DNA from: Acinetobacter dispersus | GTDB lineage: Bacteria; Pseudomonadota; Gammaproteobacteria; Pseudomonadales; Moraxellaceae | Direction: 5' to 3' | DNA: 64,000 nt | Assembly: GCF_009884975.1 (NCBI RefSeq) | Contig: NZ_CP041970.1 | Span: 744,001-808,000 of the forward strand | Shown here: positions 9,201-17,599 of the stretch, piece by piece | Layout of the letters: every line of letters starts with the position of its first letter | Position numbering within the stretch: position 1 is the first letter of the stretch | Made by a program: the position numbers and the translations under genes | Notes under the pieces: generated by a model | The model's input: the letters and a program-made list of their open reading frames with translations, nothing else | Told to the model about the DNA's origin: nothing | Database searches by the model: none

Positions 9201-10433
9201 ATGAGTATTGTAAAAATTGAAAATGTCCGTGTGCTCGATCCAATTCAAAAAACTGATCAAGTCAAAACGGTTTATCTTGAAAACGGTAAATTGATTGATG
9301 CAGTAGATCAAGTCGATGAAAGTATTGATGGGCAAGGTAAATGGTTAATGCCAACCATGGTGGACTTGTGCGCGCGATTGCGTGAACCTGGCCAGCAACA
9401 ACATGGGACTTTAAAATCAGAAGGTAAAGCGGCACGTGCCAATGGTATTTTGCATGTGATTACACCACCTGATTCTAAGCCGATTGTTCAAGACAACGGT
9501 GCTTTAATTCATGGTCTAATTGAAAAAGCACAATTAGATGGTGGAATTTATCTACAGATTATTGGCGCGCAAACCCAAGGTTTGAATGGTAAACAACCTG
9601 CCAACATGGCGGGATTAAAGAAGGGCGGCTGTACTTCGGTTTCAAATGCCAATGCTGCTTTTGAAAATGATGATGTGGTGATTCGTACACTTGAATATGC
9701 TGCTGGGTTAGGTTTGACGGTGATCTTCTATGCGGAAGAACCACAAATTGCCAAAGATGGCTGCGCACATGAAGGTTTTATTGCGTCTCGCCAAGGCTTG
9801 CCAATGATTCCTGCGATTGCTGAAACCGTCGCAATCGCAAAATATTTGTTGATGATTGAAGTGACAGGTGTAAAAGCACACTTTGGTCTCCTATCTTGTG
9901 GCGCATCTGTTGAACTGATTCGTATCGCCAAAGCCAAAGGTTTGCCTGTGACTGCCGATGTTGCGATGCATCAACTGCATTTAACAGAGCAATTGACTGA
10001 CGGTTTTAATTCACTTGCACATGTGCGCCCGCCGTTGCGATCTGAACAAGATAAAGCTTTATTGCGCCAAGGTGTTAAAGACGGTGTGATTGATGCGATT
10101 TGTACTCATCACGAACCATTGAGTAGCTCTGCTAAAATGGCTCCTTTCGCTGAAACGCAACCGGGTATTACTGCATTTGATACTTATGTCGGTCTCGGTG
10201 TACAGCTGATTCAAGAAGGTGTATTTGAGCCATTAGAATGGGTTGAAAAAGTCACGTCAATTCCAGCACAAGTTGCCAATATGACGGAACGCTGGCAGCA
10301 AGAAGCGGGCTGGGTCTTGGTTGATCCAGAACTCAAATGGACTGTTTCTAAAGAAACCATTGTTTCTCAAGGCAAAAATACACCCTTACTTGGTCAGCAG
10401 TTGACAGGTAAAGTATTGGCGACTTTTGCATAA
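9201..10433 (+). CDS. Inactive dihydroorotase homologue PyrC' (structural partner of PyrB)
   Basis: A 410-residue protein of the amidohydrolase/dihydroorotase family. The usual metal-binding HxH before REPG is replaced by Cys57-Ala-Arg59 (VDLCARLREPG), and the late TDHAP-type motif reads THHEP, losing the catalytic Asp. With these ligands gone it should not hydrolyse dihydroorotate. In Pseudomonas and relatives such a protein (PyrC', also called PyrX) is needed to assemble the PyrB dodecamer, and the tight pyrB-pyrC' spacing (12 bases) fits that. A real dihydroorotase must be encoded elsewhere. Annotation pipelines often call this protein an active dihydroorotase; the residues argue otherwise. 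Confidence 0.92.
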   Translation: MSIVKIENVRVLDPIQKTDQVKTVYLENGKLIDAVDQVDESIDGQGKWLMPTMVDLCARLREPGQQQHGTLKSEGKAARANGILHVITPPDSKPIVQDNGALIHGLIEKAQLDGGIYLQIIGAQTQGLNGKQPANMAGLKKGGCTSVSNANAAFENDDVVIRTLEYAAGLGLTVIFYAEEPQIAKDGCAHEGFIASRQGLPMIPAIAETVAIAKYLLMIEVTGVKAHFGLLSCGASVELIRIAKAKGLPVTADVAMHQLHLTEQLTDGFNSLAHVRPPLRSEQDKALLRQGVKDGVIDAICTHHEPLSSSAKMAPFAETQPGITAFDTYVGLGVQLIQEGVFEPLEWVEKVTSIPAQVANMTERWQQEAGWVLVDPELKWTVSKETIVSQGKNTPLLGQQLTGKVLATFA

Positions 10434-10446
10434 ACGAATGTGAAAT

Positions 10447-10480
10447 AAGCAGAATAAGACACAAAAGTCTTATTCTGCTT
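10447..10480 (+). terminator. Hairpin after pyrBC'
   Basis: A perfect 14-bp stem, AAGCAGAATAAGAC with GTCTTATTCTGCTT, and a 6-base loop, 13 bases past the pyrC' stop. Only a short T tail follows, so it may be a weak terminator or an mRNA-end stabiliser. Confidence 0.65.
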
Positions 10481-10513
10481 TGTAAAGTGTGATGTAGATA
10501 TTGTATTTAAATT
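10478..10513 (+). repeat. Upstream repeat, copy 1 of a tandem gene duplication
   Basis: The 36 bases beginning CTTTGTAAAGTGTGATGTA and ending TTGTATTTAAATT recur at 11248-11283 with three mismatches, exactly 770 bases away. The following genes start 773 bases apart (10632 and 11405), so the leader was duplicated together with the gene. Confidence 0.8.
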
Positions 10514-10631
10514 TTACAAATGTAGATAAAAATAAAAGAATTAGATTAAAGTAATAAAATAAATGAGATATACCTTACATAAAATTATAAAAACGAGAAA
10601 TAAATTATTTAAATAATTGGAGCTTAATAAC

Positions 10632-11203
10632 ATGTCTATAAATCCAATGGAGTTACTTAAACAAAAAGTTTCATCTGTGATTGTGAACGACCAAACTTGT
10701 TTGGTAAATGAAAAAAATGATGTCCTATCAAGGTTTTATCCTGTTTTTTGCATCGCTTTTTAGAAAAGCCTGAATTGGTCGATCAATTAAAAGAAAAGCT
10801 TACCCCATCTATCTTTGACTTGTTGGAAGGAAATGAACGGGTAAAAAATGCATTGCTTTTGAGGTTGGCGGCAGGAAAAGTTTCGGTTGCAGAGGTTGAA
10901 CTTACGTTAAATCGAGCAATCCCAAAAAGTTTGGCTGTGCTTTCGAATGAGGTTGGAAATGATGCAATCAGTATTATTTATTATCTGAGAGAACATAAAC
11001 AATCAATCTATGCATTATTGCCAACGTGGTCTGATGAAGTACTTTCGCTTCTAAATGAAGTAGCTGTTCCAGTACAGTCTATTCAGGAGGAGCCAATAGA
11101 ACTTGATCTGCCTCCTGCGAAGAAACCCTATCGTTTTTTTCCATTTCTAACGCTGATTTTTGCAAGCTTTTCATTGATTTGTTTATATCAACTCAGCAAG
11201 TGA
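10632..11203 (+). pseudogene. Frameshifted tandem copy of the N-terminal part of the OmpA-domain protein
   Basis: Reading starts at ATG 10632 with MSINPMELLKQKVSSVIV, nearly the same as the start of the neighbour at 11405 (MSINPMELLKQQVTSVVV). It stops at TAG 10761-10763 after 43 codons. The homology continues in another frame from about 10746 (FLHRFLEKPELVDQLKEKL against FLSVLAAKPELIQKLKES in the neighbour) to 11203. The switch point is a run of six T (10744-10749); seven T would restore one frame of about 190 residues. The restored product would end in a hydrophobic anchor (FFPFLTLIFASFSLICLYQL) and lack the OmpA domain. It is either a decayed duplicate, a slippage-variable gene or a sequencing error in the T-run. 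A TTG at 10748 could start the second part alone, but without a clear ribosome-binding site. Confidence 0.8.
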
Positions 11204-11247
11204 AAGAATGGATCATTGTAGATAAGCAGCTTCTATCATGTGCTCCA

Positions 11248-11283
11248 CTTTGTAAAGTGTGATGTAAGTATTGTATTTAAATT
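11248..11283 (+). repeat. Upstream repeat, copy 2 of a tandem gene duplication
   Basis: Partner of 10478-10513; the central difference is GATGTAAGTA in place of GATGTAGATA. It lies about 120 bases before the intact OmpA-domain gene and probably contains or borders its promoter. Confidence 0.8.
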
Positions 11284-11404
11284 ATATAAAAACGAATAAA
11301 AAACACACAAGTGATTAGAATGAAACAGCATTAGTTTGCGTGTAGTTCGCATTTTTCTTAAGCGATCTGAATATTATAAATTTAATGAGTTGGAGTGAAT
11401 AACA

Positions 11405-12811
11405 ATGTCAATAAACCCAATGGAATTGTTAAAGCAACAAGTGACCTCTGTTGTTGTCAGTGGTCAGGACAGTTTGGCGAACGAAAAAAGTGCGCTGTTA
11501 TCTAGGTTCTATCCGATTTTTCTTTCCGTATTAGCAGCAAAACCTGAACTTATTCAGAAACTCAAAGAATCAATCTCACCTTCTTTACTCGATTTATTTG
11601 GTCACAATGATCAAGTTAAAAATGCACTCTTGTCTAATCTAGCAGGGGGGCAGATTCCACCTGCTGAGGTAGAGCATACTTTAAATCAAGCAATCCCAAA
11701 GAGCCTAGTTGCTTTAACCAATGAGGCTGGAAATGATACACAAAGTATTGTGAATTATTTAAAACAGCATGCCGATTCAATTCGCTCACTTTTACCAGCT
11801 TGGGCTGTTGGTTTACTTGCACCTTTGGGGCTGGTCTCTAGTAGCTCGGCATCAGTTTCTAATTTGGCAAATACCGCCACCACGACAGGGACTAAATGGT
11901 TACCTATTGTGGCTGTGATTATTCTAGCGTTGTTGGTCGCGTGGTTATGGAAGTCATGTCAACATAAACAAATGGCTGTTCCAGTCAATAATGAGGATTC
12001 TTCTGCATCACAAGTAAGTGCTGATGTGGCGCCTGCAAGCTTATCCTTAAGTACTGATGCCAATGGTAAGGTTGCACAATGTCAGGTGGGTGTTGGCGAT
12101 CAAGGATTTTTGGCAAGTATTCAGTCCAAAGTCAAAGAGATTTTCTCTTCCAATCAAGACTGTAGTGTAGATACGGCATCAACGCATGCGGCAACATTTA
12201 CTGATCAAGCAGGTCTGGCTGGTGTTTTGGGTTTGCTGAAAGGTGTTCCCAATGTTTCACTGGATTGGGTTGGCGATAAAATCACCTTGAAAGGTGCCGA
12301 TACAGCCAAACTGAATGAGTTGCTTGGCAAAATCAAGGGGCTTGTGCCAAACACAGAGGTGATTGTAGAAGCACCAGTGAGCGCAGCCGATTCAGTCAGT
12401 AATAGTTTAAATGCCGCTCAAGATGCATTGGCCAATATTGATACCAATAAAGTTGATATTAATGAGGTGATTAAAGCACTTAATTTACAAATTATTAATT
12501 TCGCCACAGGATCAAATCAGATTCCTGATGAAAATAAAGCAATTTTAGATAAAGCTGCGACTTTACTGAAAACAGCCAAAGACGCAAAACTAACCGTTGC
12601 TGGTTATACTGATTCGACAGGTAATGCTGATAGTAATAAAGCCTTATCACAAAAACGCGCTCAAGCCGTGGTTGATTATATTGTGAGTCAAGGCGTTGAT
12701 GCAGCTCAATTGACTGCTGTAGGGCATGGTGCAGATAACCCAGTTGCAGATAATGCAACCGAAGAAGGCCGTTTTAAAAACCGCCGTATTGAGTTTTCAG
12801 TGACACCATAA
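11405..12811 (+). CDS. OmpA-family peptidoglycan-binding envelope protein
   Basis: A 468-residue membrane-anchored protein. Residues 1-140 form a helical domain, without signal peptide, resembling DUF937-like domains. A Thr/Ser-rich linker leads to one transmembrane segment (about 165-182, WLPIVAVIILALLVAWLW). The region 215-320 (FLASIQSKVKEIF, VSLDWVGDKITLKG) looks like a BON-type fold. The C-terminal OmpA domain (about 355-468) has INFATGSNQIPDENK, VAGYTDSTG and the RxxxRRIEF-type ending NRRIEFSV, used for binding peptidoglycan. This suggests an inner-membrane protein tethered to the cell wall with a cytoplasmic N domain. The N domain has a frameshifted tandem copy upstream. A terminator follows. 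Confidence 0.85.
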   Translation: MSINPMELLKQQVTSVVVSGQDSLANEKSALLSRFYPIFLSVLAAKPELIQKLKESISPSLLDLFGHNDQVKNALLSNLAGGQIPPAEVEHTLNQAIPKSLVALTNEAGNDTQSIVNYLKQHADSIRSLLPAWAVGLLAPLGLVSSSSASVSNLANTATTTGTKWLPIVAVIILALLVAWLWKSCQHKQMAVPVNNEDSSASQVSADVAPASLSLSTDANGKVAQCQVGVGDQGFLASIQSKVKEIFSSNQDCSVDTASTHAATFTDQAGLAGVLGLLKGVPNVSLDWVGDKITLKGADTAKLNELLGKIKGLVPNTEVIVEAPVSAADSVSNSLNAAQDALANIDTNKVDINEVIKALNLQIINFATGSNQIPDENKAILDKAATLLKTAKDAKLTVAGYTDSTGNADSNKALSQKRAQAVVDYIVSQGVDAAQLTAVGHGADNPVADNATEEGRFKNRRIEFSVTP

Positions 12812-12832
12812 TTCATGATTCAGATATGATTT

Positions 12833-12866
12833 AAAAAGGAGTTATTTTGTAATAACTCCTTTTATT
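12833..12866 (+). terminator. Terminator of the OmpA-domain gene
   Basis: An 11-bp stem, AAAGGAGTTAT with ATAACTCCTTT, and a 6-base loop, followed by a T-rich tail. Confidence 0.82.
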
Positions 12867-12995
12867 TTAACTATTTATTCGGGTTAATAAGATTCTAGAT
12901 CCGTTTGAGTGAATAAAATCCAAGAAAAGACTCGAAAGTATAGATTTAAATTGAGTAGAATACGCCCGAAAAAAACAAGATAATAGGGTATTAAT

Positions 12996-14048
12996 ATGAA
13001 TAAGCTTTTTATATTCACTACTTTAACAGCCGCTGTTTTATTAACAGGTTGTGATAAGTTCAAACCGAAAGATAAAGTTGAAGAAACTGATGCAGCAGTG
13101 GTTGCGGAGTGGAGTTGTACCAATCAGGACAACCTTAATAATATTCAGGCTGCGTTAAAGAAAGCATATTTAAAACAAATCGAGCGTAGTTTGCGTGACA
13201 GTGAATATCAGGCGGACTATACAATTTTAGATACCATTAATAAAGGTTTAAAGTTCGAAATTAAAAATGTGCGTACATTAGATGCCAGTGAAACTGAACA
13301 GACATCTAAGACGTTATTAAGTTGTGAAAGTCAGTTGGTGGTTTCTTTTCCTCAAGGCTTACAGAAACGTGCTGAGAATGCCTACCTAGAGGAACAAAAA
13401 TATCAACACGATGGTGAGGATGAAGACCCAAGAACGTATACCTTAAGTGATTACTTCTCAGATGGGGATTATCCATTAACGCTCGAAAATGATCAGTTAC
13501 GTGGTGAGTTTTCTTATAATTTGACTAAGACTGATAAAGATGGCTTGGTATTCAATATTCCAGATCAAAATTCTGTGATCGATGGCGTGGTCTTTATGGC
13601 GACCAAAGCCGTGCAATATGTCGCTTACTTAAAACAAAATCGTTTAATGGAACAGAGCAGCGAACAGGCACAAAAAGAATATGATGCAGAGTCTTCTGCT
13701 CAAATGGAGTTGGCGCAAAAAGCGATGGATATTCGCAAGAAAGAGCTAGATGCTGAAAAATTGAAACAGGTTGAGCGCTTAAACCAAACATGGGATAAAT
13801 TTAGTCCCGAGCAAAAGGCACAATTGCAGCAAGATCAAGCAGATTGGTTTGAAAAGCGTGATGTTGACTGTAAGGTATTGTCACAGAAAAATGTATATGA
13901 CATTCCTGAAAAAGATCGTGAGACTTACCAGAAACAATCCAGCTATTGGAATGATGCAATGCGTAAGCAAGACCAAGAGATGCAGTACACTAAATGCTTT
14001 ACGCAACGTACTATCGAGCGCATTGTCTATCTGAATAATGTCAATTAA
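12996..14048 (+). CDS. Lipoprotein with a LprI/DUF1311-like C-terminal region
   Basis: A 350-residue predicted lipoprotein: signal MNKLFIFTTLTAAVLLTGC with the lipobox LTGC (Cys19). The mature protein has Cys residues near 41 and 109, an extended acidic middle, a long charged helix (about 225-270, EKLKQVERLNQTWDKF) and a Trp/Cys-bearing end (ADWFEKRDVDC, KCFTQRTIERIVYL). The end resembles the DUF1311/LprI lysozyme-inhibitor-like fold, but only weakly, so the function is open. It stands alone, with terminators on both sides. Confidence 0.72.
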   Translation: MNKLFIFTTLTAAVLLTGCDKFKPKDKVEETDAAVVAEWSCTNQDNLNNIQAALKKAYLKQIERSLRDSEYQADYTILDTINKGLKFEIKNVRTLDASETEQTSKTLLSCESQLVVSFPQGLQKRAENAYLEEQKYQHDGEDEDPRTYTLSDYFSDGDYPLTLENDQLRGEFSYNLTKTDKDGLVFNIPDQNSVIDGVVFMATKAVQYVAYLKQNRLMEQSSEQAQKEYDAESSAQMELAQKAMDIRKKELDAEKLKQVERLNQTWDKFSPEQKAQLQQDQADWFEKRDVDCKVLSQKNVYDIPEKDRETYQKQSSYWNDAMRKQDQEMQYTKCFTQRTIERIVYLNNVN

Positions 14049-14061
14049 GTGAGCAGTAAAG

Positions 14062-14091
14062 AAAAGGACGAATTGATTCGTCCTTTTTTTA
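14062..14091 (+). terminator. Terminator of the 12996 lipoprotein gene
   Basis: Stem AAAAGGACGA with TCGTCCTTTT, a short AT loop and a long T-run. Confidence 0.87.
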
Positions 14092-14130
14092 TTGGCATGC
14101 TTAAGCCGTCATGATGAATAGATAGAAATT

Positions 14131-14904
14131 ATGCGTATTACATTGATTGGTGCAGGCCGTGTGGCGACACATTTAGCCAAGGTGTTGCAGTTACAGCATC
14201 AAATTGTTCAGATCTTCAGCCGAGATTTACAACGCGCAGAAACACTTGCAGATCAGGTTAATGCGCAAGCAATTACTGAGCTTCAACAGCTTGATCCGCA
14301 AACCGATTTAGTGATTATTGCGGTGAGTGATCAAGCAATTTCGAGTGTCATTCAAGCGATTACACAATATTTGCCAGACAATCTCATCGTTCATACTTCA
14401 GGTAGTACAGACTTAGCGATACTTGAACAGAAACATCCGCGAGCTGGGGTTTTATATCCACTGCAGACCTTTAGTTTTGAAAGAGCAGTGAACTGGTCTG
14501 AAACCCCTTTGTTTGTCGAAGCAGTTCAAGCACAAGACTTAACATTATTAACTGATTTGGCAAACAGTTTAAGCCAACGTGTTTATCAATATAGTTCAAC
14601 ACAGCGTTTAACTTTACATTTGGCGGCAGTGTTTGCTTGCAATTTTAGTAATTATTGTTATGACATGGCTAAGCAAGTGGTCGATGCCGAGCAGGTTGAT
14701 TTTAGTTTGTTATATCCTTTGATTCTAGAGACTGCAAATAAAGCGACGACCAATAATCCCAAGGATATGCAAACAGGTCCTGCGATGCGAGGTGACCAAA
14801 ATATATTAAATATGCATCGCCAATTATTAGTAGATTCGAATCGAACTGACCTACAGGATATATATCGTTTAATGAGTGAATCCATTTTAAAACGACATCA
14901 TTAA
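14131..14904 (+). CDS. Rossmann-fold / DUF2520 domain protein
   Basis: A 257-residue protein with an N-terminal NAD(P)-binding Rossmann motif (ITLIGAGRVATHLA, GxGxxxxH variant) and a helical C-terminal DUF2520 domain recognised from HLAAVFACNFSNYCYDMA and the TGPAMRGDQ segment near residue 215. The two-domain plan is that of F420/NADP- and pyrroline-carboxylate-reductase-like dehydrogenases, but the substrate of DUF2520 proteins is not established. No signal peptide. It ends just before a 13-bp inverted repeat that separates it from vgrG. Confidence 0.85.
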   Translation: MRITLIGAGRVATHLAKVLQLQHQIVQIFSRDLQRAETLADQVNAQAITELQQLDPQTDLVIIAVSDQAISSVIQAITQYLPDNLIVHTSGSTDLAILEQKHPRAGVLYPLQTFSFERAVNWSETPLFVEAVQAQDLTLLTDLANSLSQRVYQYSSTQRLTLHLAAVFACNFSNYCYDMAKQVVDAEQVDFSLLYPLILETANKATTNNPKDMQTGPAMRGDQNILNMHRQLLVDSNRTDLQDIYRLMSESILKRHH

Positions 14905-14922
14905 ACAGGCTTAACAATAATG

Positions 14923-14954
14923 ATACAAAATAGACAAATTAGTCTATTTTGTAT
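14923..14954. repeat. Perfect 13-bp inverted repeat in front of vgrG
   Basis: ATACAAAATAGAC (14923-14935) and GTCTATTTTGTAT (14942-14954) flank a 6-base centre. It could end the DUF2520 transcript or act as an operator for vgrG: the T-run is inside the stem rather than after it, which favours the second. Its presence argues that vgrG starts at ATG 14992, not at an in-frame ATG at 14920. Confidence 0.75.
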
Positions 14955-14991
14955 AACATGCCTAAAATTTTATTTAATATTTTATAAAAAG

Positions 14992-17598
14992 ATGTTGGCT
15001 AATATATTTCAAGCTTTAGACAGTCTCGGTCTTACAGCACAAAAACGTGCGATTCATATTCAATTTTCTAATCAAAATTTAAATTCGCAGGTTTTTCTGC
15101 AACGTATTGATGGCCAGCATCAACTCAATGATGGATTTAAGGCAGAACTGATCTGCCTATCGACCAATGCCACCATTCCACTGAAACAATTTATTGGTAG
15201 CCAAGCTGCGATAGATAGCGTGACCGATCAAGGTCAATTGACCCGTGTCACAGGCATTATCACCCAAGCCTTACAAGGCCAGTCTGACGGTAGCTTAACC
15301 TTATATAAGCTAACACTCGAAGACCCAACCGCACTATGGAAACAACGCCGTAACAGCCGCGTGTTTATGAACAAGAGCGTGCGCGATGTGGTGGAAGTTG
15401 TCTTTAAAGAATGGCAGAGCAAAAGCCCTTTATTTGCATCGAGCCTAACGCTTGACTTAAGTGGACTCGGGCAAGACTATGATGTCCGACCTTTCATTAT
15501 GCAGTCCAATGAAAGTGATTATGACTTTCTCACCCGCTTGATGAGAAGTGAAGGGATTAACTGGCTCATCGATGAAGCGGAGCGCACAGTTCCTCTCAGC
15601 AGTGCCGCTATCCAAGCACAAAAAATGCGTTTGATTGATGATAATAGCCAATACCAAGCGCTCGATCGTCGACAGATTCGTTACCACCGCAGCAGTGCCA
15701 CTGAACAGTACGACAGTATGACCAGTCTGGTAGGACAACGTTCATTGCAACCGAGTAGTGTCCATGTACAACTTTGGCAAGCCGATGCCTTAGAACAAGA
15801 AGATGGTGCAGGTAGTGTGCAAAGCACGCACAAACACAGTGATCAACATGACAATGCCAGTCTAGGACTAGAACAGGCATGGCATTTCTCTCCTGCATGG
15901 ATGCAAGACCTCAATGGTGAAGATGGAGCAACCCAATCGGGCAATGCGCAGATTGAAAAGCTCAATCAAAACTTGGGTCAATACTATGACTTACAATCAA
16001 AGCAGTTCGTTGCGAATACTACGGTGCGAGACACCCATGTGGGTTACTGGTTTGAATTAGCCGAACATCCTGAAATTGATCAACACGATGGTGCAGACAA
16101 AGAATTCCTGATTACAGGCAAAAACTTCTATAACCAAAATAACTTGCCTAAAGATCTACATCAACAGATCAATCAACTATTAGCACAAAGCAATTGGCAG
16201 CCAACCCAACAAAGCAACACAGAAGAACGCCAAGCTAACCAGTTAATCCTGCAACGCCGCAACATCAAAACTGTACCCGAATTTAACCCATTGCAACACC
16301 GTCCAGCCGCTTCACCGCAACGTGCCAAAGTGGTCGGACCAAGTGGTGAAGAAATCCATGTAGATGAATGGGGCCGTATTAAAGTTCGTTTCCTGTTTAC
16401 CCGAAATGATGATCATAGCCATGATGGTGGTGCAGGCGCTAATGACAACGACACCGATTCAGCTTGGGTCGATGTACTGACGCCTTGGGCTGGTGAAGGC
16501 TATGGGGCGCGCTTCCTGCCACGTATCGATGAAATCGTAGTTATCGACTTCTTTGATGGCAACATTGACCGTCCATTTGTAGTGGGACGTATCCATGAAG
16601 CACATCGTAGTCCAACCAAGTTCGACAATGCAGGTAAGCTGCCAGACACCAAGAAACTGGCAGGGATCAAGTCCAAGGAATATCAGGGTGAAGGCTTTAA
16701 CCAACTGCGCTTTGATGACACCACTGGACAGATCAGCGCCCAGCTCCAAAGCAGTCATGCTGCCAGCCAACTTAACTTAGGTAAACTCAGTCATCCGAAA
16801 GACAAAGCAGAAAGTGAAGACCGTGGTGAAGGTTTTGAACTACGTACTGACCAATGGGGTGCAGTTCGAGCTGGAGAAGGGTTACTTATTTCCACGCATA
16901 AGCAGGATCAAGCGCAAGGTGAACTCCTCGATGCGCAACCCGCCAAGCAACAGCTTGAAGGCAACCAAAGCAATGCCAAGGCACTCAGTGAAGTTGCCAA
17001 GAATCAGCAGACCGATGAAATTGAATCCGTTGAGCAACTTAAAGCATTTGCTAATGAAATTGAGTCTGATATTGCTAAGTTTAACAAGGCAATGCTGTTA
17101 TTAAGTTCACCTGTGGGGATCGGTCTAAGCACTAATGAAGATATTCATTTATCCGCGGATGGACAGATCAACCAGTTTGCGGGTGATAGCATAAATCTGA
17201 GTACGCAAAAGAATTTGATTGCCCATGTCAGTGGTAAAGCGAGTTTATTTGCCGCGCAAAATGGTATTAAACAAGTTGCGGCAAAGGGTAAGTTTGAGAT
17301 GTTGGCACAGGCCGATGGAATGGACTTATTAGCAAAACAAGGCATCCAGATTATTTCGACTGAAGATCGTATTGAGATCACCAGTCCTAAAGAGATTGTG
17401 ATTACTGCGGGCGGCTCTCAGATCAAGCTGAATGGTTCAGGTATTTTCCCTATCACAAGTGGCAAATTTGAGGTGAAGGCGGGGCAGCATTTGTTTATGG
17501 GTGGGGCATCGGTGAATGTCCCTGCAATTGATTTACCAGATTGTTCTGCGAAACAGCACACAGCTGCGACCAATGGTGCTGCATTGGTTGAGATATAA
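14992..17598 (+). CDS. vgrG: Type VI secretion spike protein VgrG
   Basis: An 868-residue VgrG. The N-terminal gp27-like region (about 1-380) includes DGFKAELICLS and SNESDYDFLTRLMRSEGINW. The gp5 OB-fold needle base (about 440-560) carries VDEWGRIKVRF and WAGEGYGARFLPRI. The long C-terminal DUF2345-type beta-helix extension runs from about 590, beginning near TDQWGAVRAGEG. VgrG trimers form the tip of the T6SS needle and carry effectors. The upstream ATG at 14920 would add 24 residues unlike VgrG and pass through the inverted repeat, so 14992 is preferred. Adaptor, effector and immunity candidates follow in the same direction. No structural T6SS genes are nearby, so this is an orphan vgrG cluster. 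Confidence 0.93.
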   Translation: MLANIFQALDSLGLTAQKRAIHIQFSNQNLNSQVFLQRIDGQHQLNDGFKAELICLSTNATIPLKQFIGSQAAIDSVTDQGQLTRVTGIITQALQGQSDGSLTLYKLTLEDPTALWKQRRNSRVFMNKSVRDVVEVVFKEWQSKSPLFASSLTLDLSGLGQDYDVRPFIMQSNESDYDFLTRLMRSEGINWLIDEAERTVPLSSAAIQAQKMRLIDDNSQYQALDRRQIRYHRSSATEQYDSMTSLVGQRSLQPSSVHVQLWQADALEQEDGAGSVQSTHKHSDQHDNASLGLEQAWHFSPAWMQDLNGEDGATQSGNAQIEKLNQNLGQYYDLQSKQFVANTTVRDTHVGYWFELAEHPEIDQHDGADKEFLITGKNFYNQNNLPKDLHQQINQLLAQSNWQPTQQSNTEERQANQLILQRRNIKTVPEFNPLQHRPAASPQRAKVVGPSGEEIHVDEWGRIKVRFLFTRNDDHSHDGGAGANDNDTDSAWVDVLTPWAGEGYGARFLPRIDEIVVIDFFDGNIDRPFVVGRIHEAHRSPTKFDNAGKLPDTKKLAGIKSKEYQGEGFNQLRFDDTTGQISAQLQSSHAASQLNLGKLSHPKDKAESEDRGEGFELRTDQWGAVRAGEGLLISTHKQDQAQGELLDAQPAKQQLEGNQSNAKALSEVAKNQQTDEIESVEQLKAFANEIESDIAKFNKAMLLLSSPVGIGLSTNEDIHLSADGQINQFAGDSINLSTQKNLIAHVSGKASLFAAQNGIKQVAAKGKFEMLAQADGMDLLAKQGIQIISTEDRIEITSPKEIVITAGGSQIKLNGSGIFPITSGKFEVKAGQHLFMGGASVNVPAIDLPDCSAKQHTAATNGAALVEI

Positions 17599-17599
17599 A

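Noticed and set aside
9201..10433. Active dihydroorotase PyrC
   Set aside because: Metal ligands HxH and the catalytic Asp are replaced.
12951..12984. TTGAGT and GATAAT as a promoter of the 12996 lipoprotein
   Set aside because: The spacing is 22 bases, too long for a sigma-70 promoter.
14920..14991. Longer VgrG start at 14920
   Set aside because: The extra 24 residues are hydrophobic and unlike VgrG, and the stretch contains a perfect inverted repeat that looks regulatory.
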